From: Salibacterium aidingense DSM 18341
GTDB taxonomy: Bacteria > Bacillota > Bacilli > Bacillales > Marinococcaceae
Length of the DNA: 64,000 nt
Assembly (NCBI RefSeq): GCF_000429685.1
Contig: NZ_AUCI01000009.1
Coordinates: forward strand, 114,299 to 178,298
Direction of reading: 5' to 3'
The stretch's first letter is position 1, and each line of letters opens with the position of its first letter. A program made the translations under genes and the position numbers. Positions 29,398 through 39,451 of this stretch are shown here, in pieces. Under the pieces are notes generated by a model, which was given only the letters and a program-made list of their open reading frames with translations, did no database searches and was not told the DNA's origin.

Positions 29398-30153
29398 ATG
29401 AAGTCATTGTATACGGTAGCCGCTGTATCTATAGTTATGCTGCTGCTGAGTGCCTGCGGCCAGGCACAGGAAGAGGAGAATTCCACGAGTGGAGAAGGTG
29501 CGTCGATGGAAGCAATTGATGTAGAGATAGACATGCCGGAAAACCAGGAGCCGGAAACAGAAATAGAAATTGCGGCTTCCGTGACGCAGGGGAACGATCA
29601 AGTTACAGATGCGAATGAAGTCCGTTTTGAAATCTGGAAAGAAGGAGCAAAAGAGAGCAGTGAAGAAATAATGGCAGAAGACAGAGAAAACAATCGGTAT
29701 TCCATATCGAAAACCTTTGAAGAAGATGGAGTATACCATGTTACTGCTCATGTTACGGCCAGGGATATGCATAACATGCCGACCAAAGAAATCATAATCG
29801 GGGACCCGGAAACAGAGAAGAATGAAGAGCATGAAAGCGCTGGTCACGAAGAAGAAGGTTCTGCGCTTGAAACGAACCTGCAGTCTGAGAATATCGCGGT
29901 AGGAGAACCTTCGGACATTACATTTGAGGTGAATTATGAAGAAGAGCCGTTAACGGACGCAAGAGTACGCTACGAGATTCAAAAATCTGATGCAGAAACG
30001 CAAAGCTGGGTCGATGCCGAAGAAACAGACGATGGAGTATACACCGGCACCCATATTTTTGAGGCAGCCGGGGAATATAGATTAACAGTTCACGTAGAAA
30101 ACGAGGAAGACCTGCATGAACATCAACAGGAGACTATTGAGGTAGAAGAATAG
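29398..30153 (+). CDS. lipoprotein with two YtkA/FixH-like domains
   Basis: A 251-residue acidic lipoprotein. The lipobox is LLSAC, with the lipidated Cys at residue 20. Two similar beta-sandwich units (about 42-133 and 158-250) repeat the pattern V-x-F-E-I/V-W/N...DDGVY-x-x-x-x-x-F-E-x-x-G-x-Y-x-x-T-x-H-V. This resembles the YtkA-like family, with an H-x-x-M segment (DMHNMP) in the first copy and an H-rich linker (HEESAGHEE-like) between. A copper or haem-copper oxidase link is possible from the His/Met content but not shown. GAGGGTG precedes the ATG. Confidence 0.75.
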   Translation: MKSLYTVAAVSIVMLLLSACGQAQEEENSTSGEGASMEAIDVEIDMPENQEPETEIEIAASVTQGNDQVTDANEVRFEIWKEGAKESSEEIMAEDRENNRYSISKTFEEDGVYHVTAHVTARDMHNMPTKEIIIGDPETEKNEEHESAGHEEEGSALETNLQSENIAVGEPSDITFEVNYEEEPLTDARVRYEIQKSDAETQSWVDAEETDDGVYTGTHIFEAAGEYRLTVHVENEEDLHEHQQETIEVEE

Positions 30154-30177
30154 ACAGACGGCAGGATAATTTCTGAT

Positions 30178-30207
30178 TTGACAAGTAGAATAGAAGTATT
30201 TTATGAT
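30178..30207 (+). promoter_or_regulatory. sigma-A promoter of the tenI-thiF operon
   Basis: TTGACA (30178-30183), an 18-base spacer and TATGAT (30202-30207). Transcription would begin near 30214, about 40 bases before the TPP aptamer. Confidence 0.7.
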
Positions 30208-30252
30208 TTAACTAAATCTGGGTCGTTATTGGATGAAAAATGAAAAATGAAA

Positions 30253-30348
30253 AACCACTAGGGGTGCCTCATAGAGGGGCTGAGATTAAAGTGTGCCTTT
30301 AAAACTCTTGGAACCTGAACTGGATGATTCCAGCGGAGGAAAGTGGGA
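30253..30348 (+). promoter_or_regulatory. TPP (THI-box) riboswitch
   Basis: The conserved elements are in order: CCACTAGGGGTGCC, GGGGCTGAGA, GGAACCTGAACTGGATGATTC and CCAGCGGAGGAAAGTGG, with the 5' CCACT pairing with the 3' AGTGG as stem P1. A terminator follows at once, so thiamine pyrophosphate binding should cause premature termination before tenI. Confidence 0.97.
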
Positions 30349-30370
30349 TGTCAGGATACTAAACCTAACA

Positions 30371-30406
30371 GACCGCTTTCCTTCTCCGGGGAAGCGGTTT
30401 TTATTT
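30371..30406 (+). terminator. riboswitch-controlled terminator
   Basis: ACCGCTTTCC / GGGGAAGCGGT followed by TTTTTATTT, located 23 bases after the aptamer. It is the expression platform of the thiamine riboswitch. Confidence 0.9.
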
Positions 30407-30455
30407 AGCTTTTAGGCACACGAATTTAGATAAGGGAAGGGAGCTTTCGGATTCT

Positions 30456-31052
30456 ATGCTCCATGCCATTTCAACAGGAAAACAATCGTTTGAGCAATGG
30501 CTCGAGGTAACAAAACAAATTCATCAGGAAGCTGATTTTGTGCACATACGTGAAAAAACCTGGAGTGCCCGGCAGCTGGAGAGGGCGGTGCAGGAACTTT
30601 TAGCCGCGGCTGTTCCGCCCTCAAAAATTATTGTGAATAAAGGACCGGAACTGGTACGGAGCTGGAACCTGGCAGGAGTTCACTTCCCTGAATCCAATAC
30701 GCTCGTTTTTTCTAATGAAGCACCCTTTATAAAAGGCAGTTCCGTCCACAGTAAAACAATGGCCGTACAAAAAGAAAACGAAGGAGCGGACTATTTATTT
30801 TTCGGCCACATATTCGACACCCCAAGCAAACCAGGCCTTCCGGGCCGTGGACTGAAACAGCTTCAGGAAATCACAGACGCTGTATCTATTCCGGTCCTGG
30901 CTATTGGAGGCATTATGCCGGAGAGGGTTCCGTTATGTCTGGACTACGGAGCGGCTGGGGCTGCGGTAATGTCCGGCATTTACGATGCACCGGAGCCAGC
31001 GAAAGCCGTTCAGTCGTTTCGTTCCGCTTTGCTGAAAGGAGGCATGACATGA
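30456..31052 (+). CDS. tenI: thiazole tautomerase TenI
   Basis: A 198-residue ThiE-like TIM barrel. It is assigned to TenI rather than ThiE for three reasons: a separate full ThiE lies at 48 kb; it heads a thiO-S-G-F operon; and the loop FFGHIFDTPSKPGLPGRG matches the TenI active-site segment with its catalytic His. TenI aromatises the thiazole phosphate carboxylate made by ThiG. The stop overlaps the thiO start by four bases (ATGA). Confidence 0.88.
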   Translation: MLHAISTGKQSFEQWLEVTKQIHQEADFVHIREKTWSARQLERAVQELLAAAVPPSKIIVNKGPELVRSWNLAGVHFPESNTLVFSNEAPFIKGSSVHSKTMAVQKENEGADYLFFGHIFDTPSKPGLPGRGLKQLQEITDAVSIPVLAIGGIMPERVPLCLDYGAAGAAVMSGIYDAPEPAKAVQSFRSALLKGGMT

Positions 31053-32197
31053 ATAAAAACTATGATGTACTTGTAATCGGCGGCGGAATTAACGGCTGTT
31101 CCACCGCTTATCAATTAGCCAAACGAAAGAAACAGGTCGCTGTCCTGGAAAAAACGAAAGTTGGGGCAGAAGCTTCCAGTGCTGCTGCCGGAATGCTCGG
31201 GGCTCAGTCTGAAATTAAGGAGAACAGCCCTTTTTTTGATTTTGCCAAATCAAGCAGAGATATGTTTCCGGACCTCATCCCGGAACTGGAAGAAAAATCA
31301 GGAGTTTCGGTTTCCTTTGTCCAGAATGGGATGCTAAAAATAGCTGACACAATGGCAGAAAAAGAGCATCTGGAGGAAATGTACCGTTTTCAAAAAAAGG
31401 AAGGCGAGCAGGTGGAATGGCTGTCTTCTGAACAAGTAGAGCAGGTAGATCCCTCCATTCAGGGAGAACATTTCGGAGCCCTGTATATCCGCGGGGATGG
31501 TCAGGTGAAGGCGCCGGAATTGACAAAAGCGTACGCCAGAGCCGCAGCTGTAGAAGGCGCCGATTTTTATGAATATACGCCGGTACTGCAGCTTATTCAG
31601 AAAAACGGCAGCGTCATCGGGGTGGAAACGCCGGGAGGCTCGTTCTATGCAGATCAAGTTATTCTGGCAGGAGGAGCCTGGTCCCGCATGATTCCATCAC
31701 TCGGAGAGCAGTTTCCGGAGCTTGTACCGGTAAAAGGGGAATGTGTATCGCTGCGTGTGTCCGCCCCGGTTCTGGAAAAGACAGTTCATGCCTCGGACTT
31801 TTATATTGTGCCAAAGCCAGGCGGCTCTGTTATTATCGGCGCTACAGAACGAGAAGGGGAAATGGGAAAAGAGGTGAGCGCCTCTGCTGTAGAGCACCTG
31901 TTATCCAAAGGGTTTTCTCTCGTTCCAAAGCTGCGGGACGCGTCCTGGGAAACCGCCTGGGCCGGAGTGAGACCCCAGACGTTAGACGGCAGACCTTATC
32001 TCGGCCAAACTCATATAAACGGATTATGGCTGGCGGCCGGACATTATAGAAATGGTATTTTATTGTCTGCGTTAACTGGAAAATGGATGGCAGATTTAAT
32101 AGAAGGAAAGGCTGCTGACTCGGAATGGCTGGCTGCCTTTTCCCCGCAGCGGAATCTATCTGAGAAGGAGGAACCAATCGTTGGTATTAACGATTAA
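31049..32197 (+). CDS. thiO: glycine oxidase ThiO
   Basis: A 382-residue FAD-dependent DAO-family oxidase. The dinucleotide fold starts at residue 6 (VLVIGGGINGCSTAYQLA), and the C-terminal FAD motif is AAGHYRNGILLSALTGKWMA. It oxidises glycine to the imine that ThiG uses, the oxygen-dependent route of bacilli. The start at 31049 (AAAGGAGG at 6 bases, ATGA overlap with tenI) is clearly better than upstream in-frame codons. The stop overlaps the beginning of thiS. Confidence 0.95.
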   Translation: MNKNYDVLVIGGGINGCSTAYQLAKRKKQVAVLEKTKVGAEASSAAAGMLGAQSEIKENSPFFDFAKSSRDMFPDLIPELEEKSGVSVSFVQNGMLKIADTMAEKEHLEEMYRFQKKEGEQVEWLSSEQVEQVDPSIQGEHFGALYIRGDGQVKAPELTKAYARAAAVEGADFYEYTPVLQLIQKNGSVIGVETPGGSFYADQVILAGGAWSRMIPSLGEQFPELVPVKGECVSLRVSAPVLEKTVHASDFYIVPKPGGSVIIGATEREGEMGKEVSASAVEHLLSKGFSLVPKLRDASWETAWAGVRPQTLDGRPYLGQTHINGLWLAAGHYRNGILLSALTGKWMADLIEGKAADSEWLAAFSPQRNLSEKEEPIVGIND

Positions 32198-32384
32198 TGG
32201 TATCAAAAAAGAAATGCCAGAAGAGACAACAACAATTCATAAATTACTCGACCATCTGCAGCTGGGAAATAAAAAAGCGGTCGTGGAAAGAAACGGTATG
32301 ATTATAAAAAAGGAAGAACAGGAACAGGAGCCCGTCAAAGAAGGCGACAGCCTGGAAATTGTTCATTTTGTTGGAGGAGGATAA
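32181..32384 (+). CDS. thiS: sulfur carrier protein ThiS
   Basis: A 67-residue ubiquitin-like carrier. The TTG start has AAGGAGG at 8 bases and lies inside the end of thiO. It ends in the mandatory Gly-Gly (HFVGGG), which ThiF adenylates and which receives sulfur as thiocarboxylate for ThiG. The stop overlaps the thiG ATG. Confidence 0.95.
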   Translation: MVLTINGIKKEMPEETTTIHKLLDHLQLGNKKAVVERNGMIIKKEEQEQEPVKEGDSLEIVHFVGGG

Positions 32385-33157
32385 TGGGAATGTTAAAGAT
32401 CGGTCCTTATACGTTTCAGTCCCGTTTGTTTTTAGGAACGGGAAAATATGAAGATGCAGAGACCCAGAAAGAAGCTGTGAGAGAATCAGAAACAGAAGTC
32501 CTCACTTTCGCCGTTCGAAGAATGAATCTATTTGATGAAAGTCAGCCTGATCCGTTTGAGAGCATGAATCTGGAAGGGTTTCGTCTGCTGCCTAATACGG
32601 CCGGGGCAAAAACGGCGGAAGAAGCGGTGCGCATTGCCAAGATCGCGTCAGCCGCTGATATGTGCGACATGATTAAGGTGGAGGTGATTGGCTGTGATAA
32701 AACCCTCCTTCCTGACCCCGTGGAAACAATAAGAGCTTCAGAAATTCTGCTGGAGGAAGGATTTACAGTACTGCCTTACACGTCAGACGATGTGGTTCTG
32801 GCCAAACGACTCCAGGATCTCGGCGTTCATGCTATTATGCCGGGTGCGTCTCCGATAGGAACGGGATTGGGAATAATCAATCCGTATAATTTATCTCATA
32901 TCATCGAGCAGGCGTATGTGCCGGTGATTGTAGATGCTGGAATCGGGAGTCCGAAAGACGCCGTGCAGGCAATGGAGCTCGGTGCTGATGGCATTTTGTT
33001 AAATACAGCCGTTTCCGGCGCAGAGCACCCGGTAAAAATGGCAGCGGCCATGAAACATGCGATGGAAGCAGGAAGGCTGGGGTTTGAAGCCGGGCGTGTG
33101 GAGAAAAAATACTATGCTCAGGCCAGCAGTCCCATGGAAGGGTTGAGTCGGCTGTGA
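32384..33157 (+). CDS. thiG: thiazole synthase ThiG
   Basis: A 257-residue TIM barrel. It joins 1-deoxy-xylulose 5-phosphate, dehydroglycine and ThiS-thiocarboxylate into the thiazole. The Schiff-base Lys is Lys98 in MIKVEVIGC; other landmarks are [24 protein letters not shown] and [23 protein letters not shown] 32384 or 32390 are both served by GGAGGAGG. The stop overlaps thiF. Confidence 0.96.
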   Translation: MGMLKIGPYTFQSRLFLGTGKYEDAETQKEAVRESETEVLTFAVRRMNLFDESQPDPFESMNLEGFRLLPNTAGAKTAEEAVRIAKIASAADMCDMIKVEVIGCDKTLLPDPVETIRASEILLEEGFTVLPYTSDDVVLAKRLQDLGVHAIMPGASPIGTGLGIINPYNLSHIIEQAYVPVIVDAGIGSPKDAVQAMELGADGILLNTAVSGAEHPVKMAAAMKHAMEAGRLGFEAGRVEKKYYAQASSPMEGLSRL

Positions 33158-34170
33158 TGGAAGACCGCTTTTCCCGCCAGGTGAAGTTTCACGGTATTGG
33201 AGAAAAAGGGCAGCAGCTGCTTGCAGAAAAGCACGTTCTCATTGTAGGGGCCGGGGCTCTCGGAAGTGCAGGAGCGGAAACCCTGGCAAGAGCGGGAGTC
33301 GGACACCTTACCATTATCGACAGGGATTATGTGGAATACAGCAACTTGAACAGACAGCAGTTGTATACAGAAAAAGATGCCGACCTTCCTATGCCAAAGG
33401 CAGAAGCAGCTAAAGCAAGGCTGGAAGCAGTGAATTCAGAAATAAGGATCGATGCGGTGACAGGAGAAGCGGACCTGGCTTTTTTGGAAAGGGTCCAGCC
33501 TGTTGATTTATTGTTGGATGCCCTGGATAACTTTGATACACGCATGCTTCTTAATGATTTTTCCCAGAAGTATAATATCCCGTGGATATACGGGGCCTGC
33601 GTGGGCAGTTACGGATTAACGTACACAATCGTGCCGGGACAGACACCCTGCCTGCACTGCCTTATGGAAGAAATACCACTTGATGGAGAAACATGCGATA
33701 CAGCGGGAATCATCGCTCCAGCTGTGCAAATGGTTAGTTCTCATCAAACGACAGAAACCTTAAAATTATTAACCGGTCAATATGAAAAGCGGAGAGGGAC
33801 GCTGTTGTCCTTTGACTTGTGGAACAACGAATGGTCTTCGCTGGACATAGAGCGCCTTCAAAAAGCAGACTGCCCTTCCTGCGGGGCTCAACCTCAATAT
33901 CCTTTTCTTGAATACAGAAATCGCGCCAAAACGGAAGTACTGTGCGGACGGGACGCTGTCCAGGTACGTCCCGGTTCAAAACAGTTTTTATCCCTGCCTG
34001 ATCTGAAAAACCGGTATCAGGATCAAGTAAAAAAAGAAAACCCCCATTTACTGGTGCTTGGGCTGGAGAATAAACGATTTGTCATTTTTCAGGACGGCCG
34101 AACTATCATTCATGGGGAGAACAATAAAGCAAAAGCCAGGGCACTCTACCAAAAATATATAGGCGGTTAA
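33154..34170 (+). CDS. thiF: ThiS adenylyltransferase ThiF
   Basis: A 338-residue E1-like enzyme. The nucleotide loop is [21 protein letters not shown]. Adenylation-site residues follow in [17 protein letters not shown], the zinc cysteines are CLHC and CPSCGAQ, and there is a C-terminal extension of ~90 residues resembling MoeB/ThiF proteins of bacilli. It activates the ThiS C-terminus. GTG 33154 or ATG 33157 may start it; both overlap the thiG stop. MoeB-like action on MoaD cannot be excluded, since no separate moeB is seen here. Confidence 0.92.
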   Translation: MMEDRFSRQVKFHGIGEKGQQLLAEKHVLIVGAGALGSAGAETLARAGVGHLTIIDRDYVEYSNLNRQQLYTEKDADLPMPKAEAAKARLEAVNSEIRIDAVTGEADLAFLERVQPVDLLLDALDNFDTRMLLNDFSQKYNIPWIYGACVGSYGLTYTIVPGQTPCLHCLMEEIPLDGETCDTAGIIAPAVQMVSSHQTTETLKLLTGQYEKRRGTLLSFDLWNNEWSSLDIERLQKADCPSCGAQPQYPFLEYRNRAKTEVLCGRDAVQVRPGSKQFLSLPDLKNRYQDQVKKENPHLLVLGLENKRFVIFQDGRTIIHGENNKAKARALYQKYIGG

Positions 34171-34195
34171 CCATACTTTTACATTTTTAAAAGAA

Positions 34196-34228
34196 GGACT
34201 TTCCCACTCATACGGGGAAGTCTTTTTT
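34196..34228 (+). terminator. terminator of the tenI-thiF operon
   Basis: GGACTTTCCC / GGGGAAGTC with the loop ACTCATAC, followed by TTTTTT. It separates the thiamine operon from the sulfolipid genes. Confidence 0.9.
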
Positions 34229-34330
34229 AGAAGAAATCAACGTTTTAATTTTGCCGATTTTGAAGGGTTTCTTCTATTGAAAAATGAGTAATGGCTGGGC
34301 GGAGGATTTTATATTTTTTATAAAGGTTGG

Positions 34331-34388
34331 GTGTCAACAAATATTCATTTTGTTTTGACACATACAATGTACTAGAAAATGTTATAAT
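34331..34388 (+). promoter_or_regulatory. promoter with overlapping inverted-repeat operator for sqdB
   Basis: A perfect -35 TTGACA (34355-34360) forms the right arm of the inverted repeat GTGTCAA...TTGACAC (34331-34361), which looks like a repressor site covering the promoter. The -10 is an extended TG-T-TATAAT (TATAAT at 34383-34388), but the spacing to TTGACA is 22 bases. Either the extended -10 acts alone or a regulator helps. No tandem Pho boxes were found, although SQDG genes are often phosphate-regulated elsewhere. Confidence 0.55.
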
Positions 34389-34390
34389 GT

Positions 34391-34512
34391 CAAAGGAAAG
34401 TTTGAAAAGGGGTAGAAATGGGTAAGGAAAACATTTGCTAAAAGCCGGCGAACATGATACCTTTTCTTTGGTAACATTAGCATCTGAAAGATTCCGCCAT
34501 CCCGTTATGGCG
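34391..34512 (+). other. structured 5' leader of the sqd operon with a mini-ORF
   Basis: The ~170-base untranslated leader before sqdB can fold. CAAAGGAAAG (34391-34400) and GAAAAGG just after it can pair with TACCTTTTCTTTG (34458-34470). A second hairpin CGCCAT / ATGGCG is at 34495-34512. AAAAGGGG followed by ATG at 34418 opens a seven-codon ORF (MGKENIC, stop). It could be an attenuator or an unknown regulatory RNA; none of the riboswitch consensus motifs I know fits. Confidence 0.35.
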
Positions 34513-34545
34513 TTTCATATATTATTGGTATTCTATAACTATTAA

Positions 34546-35715
<1,170 letters not shown>

Positions 35716-35736
35716 AACGAACAGGGAGTGTCCTCC

Positions 35737-36879
35737 TTGAAGATTGCGATTGTGACCGAAACGTTTTTACCGTCCACCGACGGTATTGTGACACGGCTGA
35801 CAGCCTGTATCCGCTGGCTCCATAATCAGGGCCACGAAGTGATGATTATCGCTCCTGATCTGGGAGTCTATGATTTTGAAGGAGCACCGGTTAAGGGAGT
35901 TCCGGCAAGGACTCTCCCTTTTTACCGATCCAAACAGTTTGCCCTTCCGAATCCCATTGTAAAAAAGTATCTGGAAGAGTACGATCCGGAAGTAGTACAT
36001 GTGGTGAATCCCGCTATCCTTGGATATTCCGGCGTGACGTACGCTCATAAAATGGGTTATCCCCTGGTGGCCTCCTATCACACCAATGTCGCCCAATATC
36101 TGGATTATTATCATTTGTCTCCTTTCAAGGGATTGATATGGTGGTACTTTAGAAAGCTTCACAATAAAGCAGACTTAAATATCTGTACCTCCCAGACGGT
36201 GCAGCAGGAATTGACCTCCCGTGATTTTTATAACGTGCACGTGTGGAAACGAGGAGTCGACACAGAGAACTTCCACCCGGACCGTTACAGTATGGCAATG
36301 AGGGAAAAACTCACCAACGGCAACCCTGATGATAAACTTCTTCTCTACGTTGGCCGTCTGGCTCCGGAAAAGGAGATTGAAAAATTAAGATCTGTGCTGG
36401 AACAATCGGAAGAATTCTCTTTGGCGATTGTGGGAGACGGACCGCACCGAGGTCCGCTTGAGAAACACTTTGAAGGCACAAAAACAGCATTTACCGGGTT
36501 TATGCACGGGGAAGAACTCGCTCGGGCTTTTGCTTCCTCGGACGTGTTTGTGTTCCCTTCGACAACAGAAACGCTGGGTCTTGTCATTCTCGAGGCGATG
36601 GCTTCCGGCCTCCCGCTCGTCGCAGCCAAAAGCGGGCCGACATGTGAACAGATTGAGGATGAACGGACAGGTTTATTGTATGATCCGCAGAAAGATGGAG
36701 ATTTTGTCAATACCGTGCGTCGATTTGAAGATGAAACCCTGCGCAAACGCCTGGCTACCAATGCGCGGAAAGATATAGGAGAGCTGGGCTGGTCCGAAGC
36801 CGCAAGCCAGCTTCTTACATTATATGAAGAAGCCGTTGGATTAGAGGAGAGCAGCCAGAAAAAACAGAAATTAACGTAG
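35737..36879 (+). CDS. sqdX: sulfoquinovosyltransferase SqdX-like glycosyltransferase
   Basis: A 380-residue GT4-family (GT-B fold) transferase. The N-terminus KIAIVTETFLPSTDGIVTRL and the segments VVHVVNPAILGYSG, VASYHTNVAQYLDYY and VWKRGVDTENFHP follow cyanobacterial SqdX closely. The nucleotide-sugar site is PSTTETLGLVILEAMASG (E-x7-E). It should transfer sulfoquinovose from UDP-sulfoquinovose to diacylglycerol at the inner face of the membrane, giving SQDG. A GTG at 35728 is too near the ribosome site; the TTG at 35737, 8 bases after GGGAG, is the better start. A galactosyl or glucosyl lipid synthase is the alternative, less likely next to sqdB. Confidence 0.88.
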   Translation: MKIAIVTETFLPSTDGIVTRLTACIRWLHNQGHEVMIIAPDLGVYDFEGAPVKGVPARTLPFYRSKQFALPNPIVKKYLEEYDPEVVHVVNPAILGYSGVTYAHKMGYPLVASYHTNVAQYLDYYHLSPFKGLIWWYFRKLHNKADLNICTSQTVQQELTSRDFYNVHVWKRGVDTENFHPDRYSMAMREKLTNGNPDDKLLLYVGRLAPEKEIEKLRSVLEQSEEFSLAIVGDGPHRGPLEKHFEGTKTAFTGFMHGEELARAFASSDVFVFPSTTETLGLVILEAMASGLPLVAAKSGPTCEQIEDERTGLLYDPQKDGDFVNTVRRFEDETLRKRLATNARKDIGELGWSEAASQLLTLYEEAVGLEESSQKKQKLT

Positions 36880-36919
36880 TATCACCCTGAAGCACAGCAA
36901 TCGAAATAGAAGGGGTATC

Positions 36920-37375
36920 ATGGCAAAGAAAGAAAAGACCAAAGGTCCGTTTCAGTTCATGCAGTTTAGTGTCATCGGACTTGCTAACGCCGGGGTCGAT
37001 ATCGGCACATTAAATCTTTTACTACTCTTATTTCCAACCGATGAACGGGGGCTGCTTGCTCTTTTTAATACGATCGCCTATTCTCTGGCTGTGGCCAATA
37101 GTTACTTCTGGAATGTTCTGATTACGTTTCGGAATTCAGCGGAAGGCAGTAACCGTCAGAGATTGATGTTTATTCTTCAGGGGATTGTCAGCCTTGGGGT
37201 GAACAATTTAGTGTTCTTAGGAGCGAACCAGCTGTTTGAATGGGTCGGAATGCACAGGTGGCTCCGTTACAATATTGCCAAAGGATGTGCCATGTTTTTA
37301 TCCTTCACATCCAGTTTTTTCATGATAAAGTATTTTGTGTTTAAAGATACAGATCGAAAGTTTTTTCGGAAATAA
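36920..37375 (+). CDS. GtrA-family membrane protein
   Basis: A 151-residue protein with four helices of the GtrA/DPMS-like family: FSVIGLANAGVDIGTLNLL in helix 1, NSYFWNVLITFRNS after helix 2, and a final FFMIKYFVFKD. GtrA proteins are linked to lipid-linked sugar flipping or glycan modification. It lies 40 bases after sqdX and before the shared terminator, so it is part of the sulfolipid operon. A role in moving SQDG or its precursors across the bilayer is inference. GAAGGGG precedes the ATG. Confidence 0.88.
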   Translation: MAKKEKTKGPFQFMQFSVIGLANAGVDIGTLNLLLLLFPTDERGLLALFNTIAYSLAVANSYFWNVLITFRNSAEGSNRQRLMFILQGIVSLGVNNLVFLGANQLFEWVGMHRWLRYNIAKGCAMFLSFTSSFFMIKYFVFKDTDRKFFRK

Positions 37376-37392
37376 GGTAACTCACTCCCTGT

Positions 37393-37426
37393 CCCCCCTG
37401 CTTCTTTATATAGCAGGGGGGTTTTG
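37393..37426 (+). terminator. terminator of the sqdB-sqdX-gtrA operon
   Basis: A perfect CCCCCCTGCT / AGCAGGGGGG stem with the loop TCTTTATAT, followed by TTTTG. The 280 bases after it (to 37706) hold small inverted repeats such as GCTTTC / GAAAGC but no recognisable gene. Confidence 0.92.
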
Positions 37427-37706
37427 TATGCTTTGCTTTCTAAAAAAGGAGGAAGAAAGCACTGCCCCACGTGTCTGAATATAACTCTCTACCTACTCCC
37501 GCTTTGGTTTCGTCAGGGAAAATTTAATCCCGCTGAAAGCGGTTCGGGACGTTGGGCCAACATTGCATGGGTGGATGATGAATAGGATGGGAAATTTCAC
37601 AACAAACTGTTAATTATAATAAAATAAAAGGGAAATCGATGAGTTTTATCGAAGTATGTACTGTTATGAATTAAAAAGGCAGGCGAAGACTGAAAAGGGG
37701 GATGAC

Positions 37707-38174
37707 ATGACGGATCGAGAGCCCGTTCACTTATATCTTTCCAGGTATCAGGAGCACATTAAGTATCTACAGGACACAGGGCAGGAATCTCCTGGATGGA
37801 GAGAACTGCGGGAGGAAGAACTGCCCGTTTTCTTACAGGTGAAGGATTCTCAAGTGAAGATAGAGGAGGAAACCATTGTGCGTGACTTTGCTGAAAAGGG
37901 CACCTGGAAACCAGGACGCATACTTCACGTACGAGTCGAGTTAACAGATGGGACGCAATTTTCCATGCATGGTTACTTTGTTCAGCAGAAGCAGGACTGG
38001 TTTCCTGATGAGAACCCTATTATTCATCACAGCAGTCATTGCGGGTACTGCCAGTCCATCATTGGACTTGTGCGGAACAAAGAGTTAAAGGACGAATTTT
38101 GCATGCTCCCTCTGCCAGAGAAGAAATTTTTATTTGAAGAAATATTAGATAGACATAAAGGAGAGCTGTATTAA
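37707..38174 (+). CDS. hypothetical protein with a CGYC motif
   Basis: A 155-residue soluble protein that I do not recognise. The ATG at 37707 follows AAAGGGGG; the frame is open 17 codons further but without a ribosome site. The N-terminal half is acidic with helical character (LYLSRYQEHIKYLQD). The middle has a beta-rich stretch (GRILHVRVELTDGTQFSMHGYF). A possible metal or redox site follows: HHSSHCGYCQS, with two His pairs and CxxC. It may be co-transcribed with the glycerate kinase 31 bases downstream. Confidence 0.65.
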   Translation: MTDREPVHLYLSRYQEHIKYLQDTGQESPGWRELREEELPVFLQVKDSQVKIEEETIVRDFAEKGTWKPGRILHVRVELTDGTQFSMHGYFVQQKQDWFPDENPIIHHSSHCGYCQSIIGLVRNKELKDEFCMLPLPEKKFLFEEILDRHKGELY

Positions 38175-38205
38175 TAGAGATGATACGAGTAGGAGAGGGG
38201 AAATA

Positions 38206-39348
38206 ATGAAAGTAGTCATTGCACCGGATTCTTTTAAAGAGAGCATGACAGCGATGCAGGCAGCAGAGAGTATCGAAAGGGGATTTAGACAGGGCTTTGG
38301 AAACGAGCTTCAAGCCGAACTTATTCCGATGGCAGATGGTGGGGAAGGAACAACAACGTCTATGGCAGACGCCCTGAATGGAACGATGTACGAAACAACA
38401 GTAACAGGACCAAATGGCACACCGGTAAAGGCAGGGTATGCCCTCATGGGGGACGGCAAGACGGCTGTCATAGAAATGGCGGAAGCTTCCGGTCTTGCTT
38501 TAATACCCAAAGAGGAAAGAAATCCTTTACACGCAACCTCTTATGGCACCGGGGAACTGATTCAAGCTGCATTGGATAAAGGCGCTGGTAAGATTATCTT
38601 AGGCATAGGCGGCAGTGCTACCAATGATGGAGGAGCAGGAATGTTTCAGGCGTTGGGAGGCAGGTTGATAGACGCTTTCGGAGAAGAGCTTGCTCCGGGA
38701 GGGGAAGCCCTCGCCCGGTTAACGCATATTGACGCTTCGCAGTTGGACCCGCGTCTACAACAAACAGACATCATTACAGCCTGTGACGTGAACAACCCAC
38801 TTACCGGCAGGAACGGAGCAAGCGCAGTTTATGGTCCACAAAAAGGTGCTGATGAAGACATGACAAAAACACTGGACCATGCTTTATCCCATTATGCTGA
38901 AATAATTGAAACCCAGCTGGGAAAAAACGTGGATAACCTACCTGGTGCCGGAGCGGCAGGGGGACTTGGAGCCGGTTTAAAAGCTTTTCTGAATGCTTCC
39001 TTAGAGCCGGGGATTGACATTGTACTAAAAGAAACACACTTCAGGGAAAGAATACAAGAGGCTGATCTTGTTATCACCGGGGAAGGAAAAATAGATCATC
39101 AGACCATCAATGGGAAAACGCCGGTGGGAGTGGCTGAAGCTGCAAACGGCGTTAAAAGTATACCGGTATTGGCTTTTTGCGGTCAGTTGGGTGAGGGATA
39201 CGAAGAAGTGTATTCCCATCGTATCACAGCAGTTTTCAGTATTATGCCGGGACCTGGAAGTGTGGAAACTGCTATGGAAAATGGAGTTGCCTACATAGAA
39301 AAGCTGGCAAGAAATGTTGCTGCCGTATGGAAAGCAGCGAGACATTGA
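38206..39348 (+). CDS. glxK: glycerate kinase
   Basis: A 380-residue GckA/GarK-type glycerate kinase (family 1). Characteristic segments are VIAPDSFKESMTAMQAAESI at the N-terminus, IPMADGGEGTT, ILGIGGSATNDGGAGMFQAL, and VITGEGKIDHQTINGKTPVG near the end. It phosphorylates D-glycerate to 2- or 3-phosphoglycerate, feeding it into glycolysis. GAGGGGA lies before the ATG. No glycerate transporter or tartronate genes are adjacent. Confidence 0.95.
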   Translation: MKVVIAPDSFKESMTAMQAAESIERGFRQGFGNELQAELIPMADGGEGTTTSMADALNGTMYETTVTGPNGTPVKAGYALMGDGKTAVIEMAEASGLALIPKEERNPLHATSYGTGELIQAALDKGAGKIILGIGGSATNDGGAGMFQALGGRLIDAFGEELAPGGEALARLTHIDASQLDPRLQQTDIITACDVNNPLTGRNGASAVYGPQKGADEDMTKTLDHALSHYAEIIETQLGKNVDNLPGAGAAGGLGAGLKAFLNASLEPGIDIVLKETHFRERIQEADLVITGEGKIDHQTINGKTPVGVAEAANGVKSIPVLAFCGQLGEGYEEVYSHRITAVFSIMPGPGSVETAMENGVAYIEKLARNVAAVWKAARH

Positions 39349-39397
39349 CTGGACATTTTTGGTAAATGCCGATGTTTTTTAGAATCGATCCGTCTAC

Positions 39398-39449
39398 AAA
39401 GAAAGAGAAAGCATATCCCGTGAATGGGAAGCTTTCTCTTTCTTTTTTG
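39398..39449. terminator. strong terminator between glxK and cls
   Basis: A 15-bp stem AAAGAAAGAGAAAGC / GCTTTCTCTTTCTTT enclosing CCC / GGG, followed by T's on the plus strand. It may act for both converging genes. Confidence 0.9.
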
Positions 39450-39451
39450 TA

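Noticed and set aside
34331..34390. Pho box controlling sqdB
   Set aside because: Only a single TTGACA-type hexamer is present; no tandem TTAACA-like repeats with 5-base spacing.
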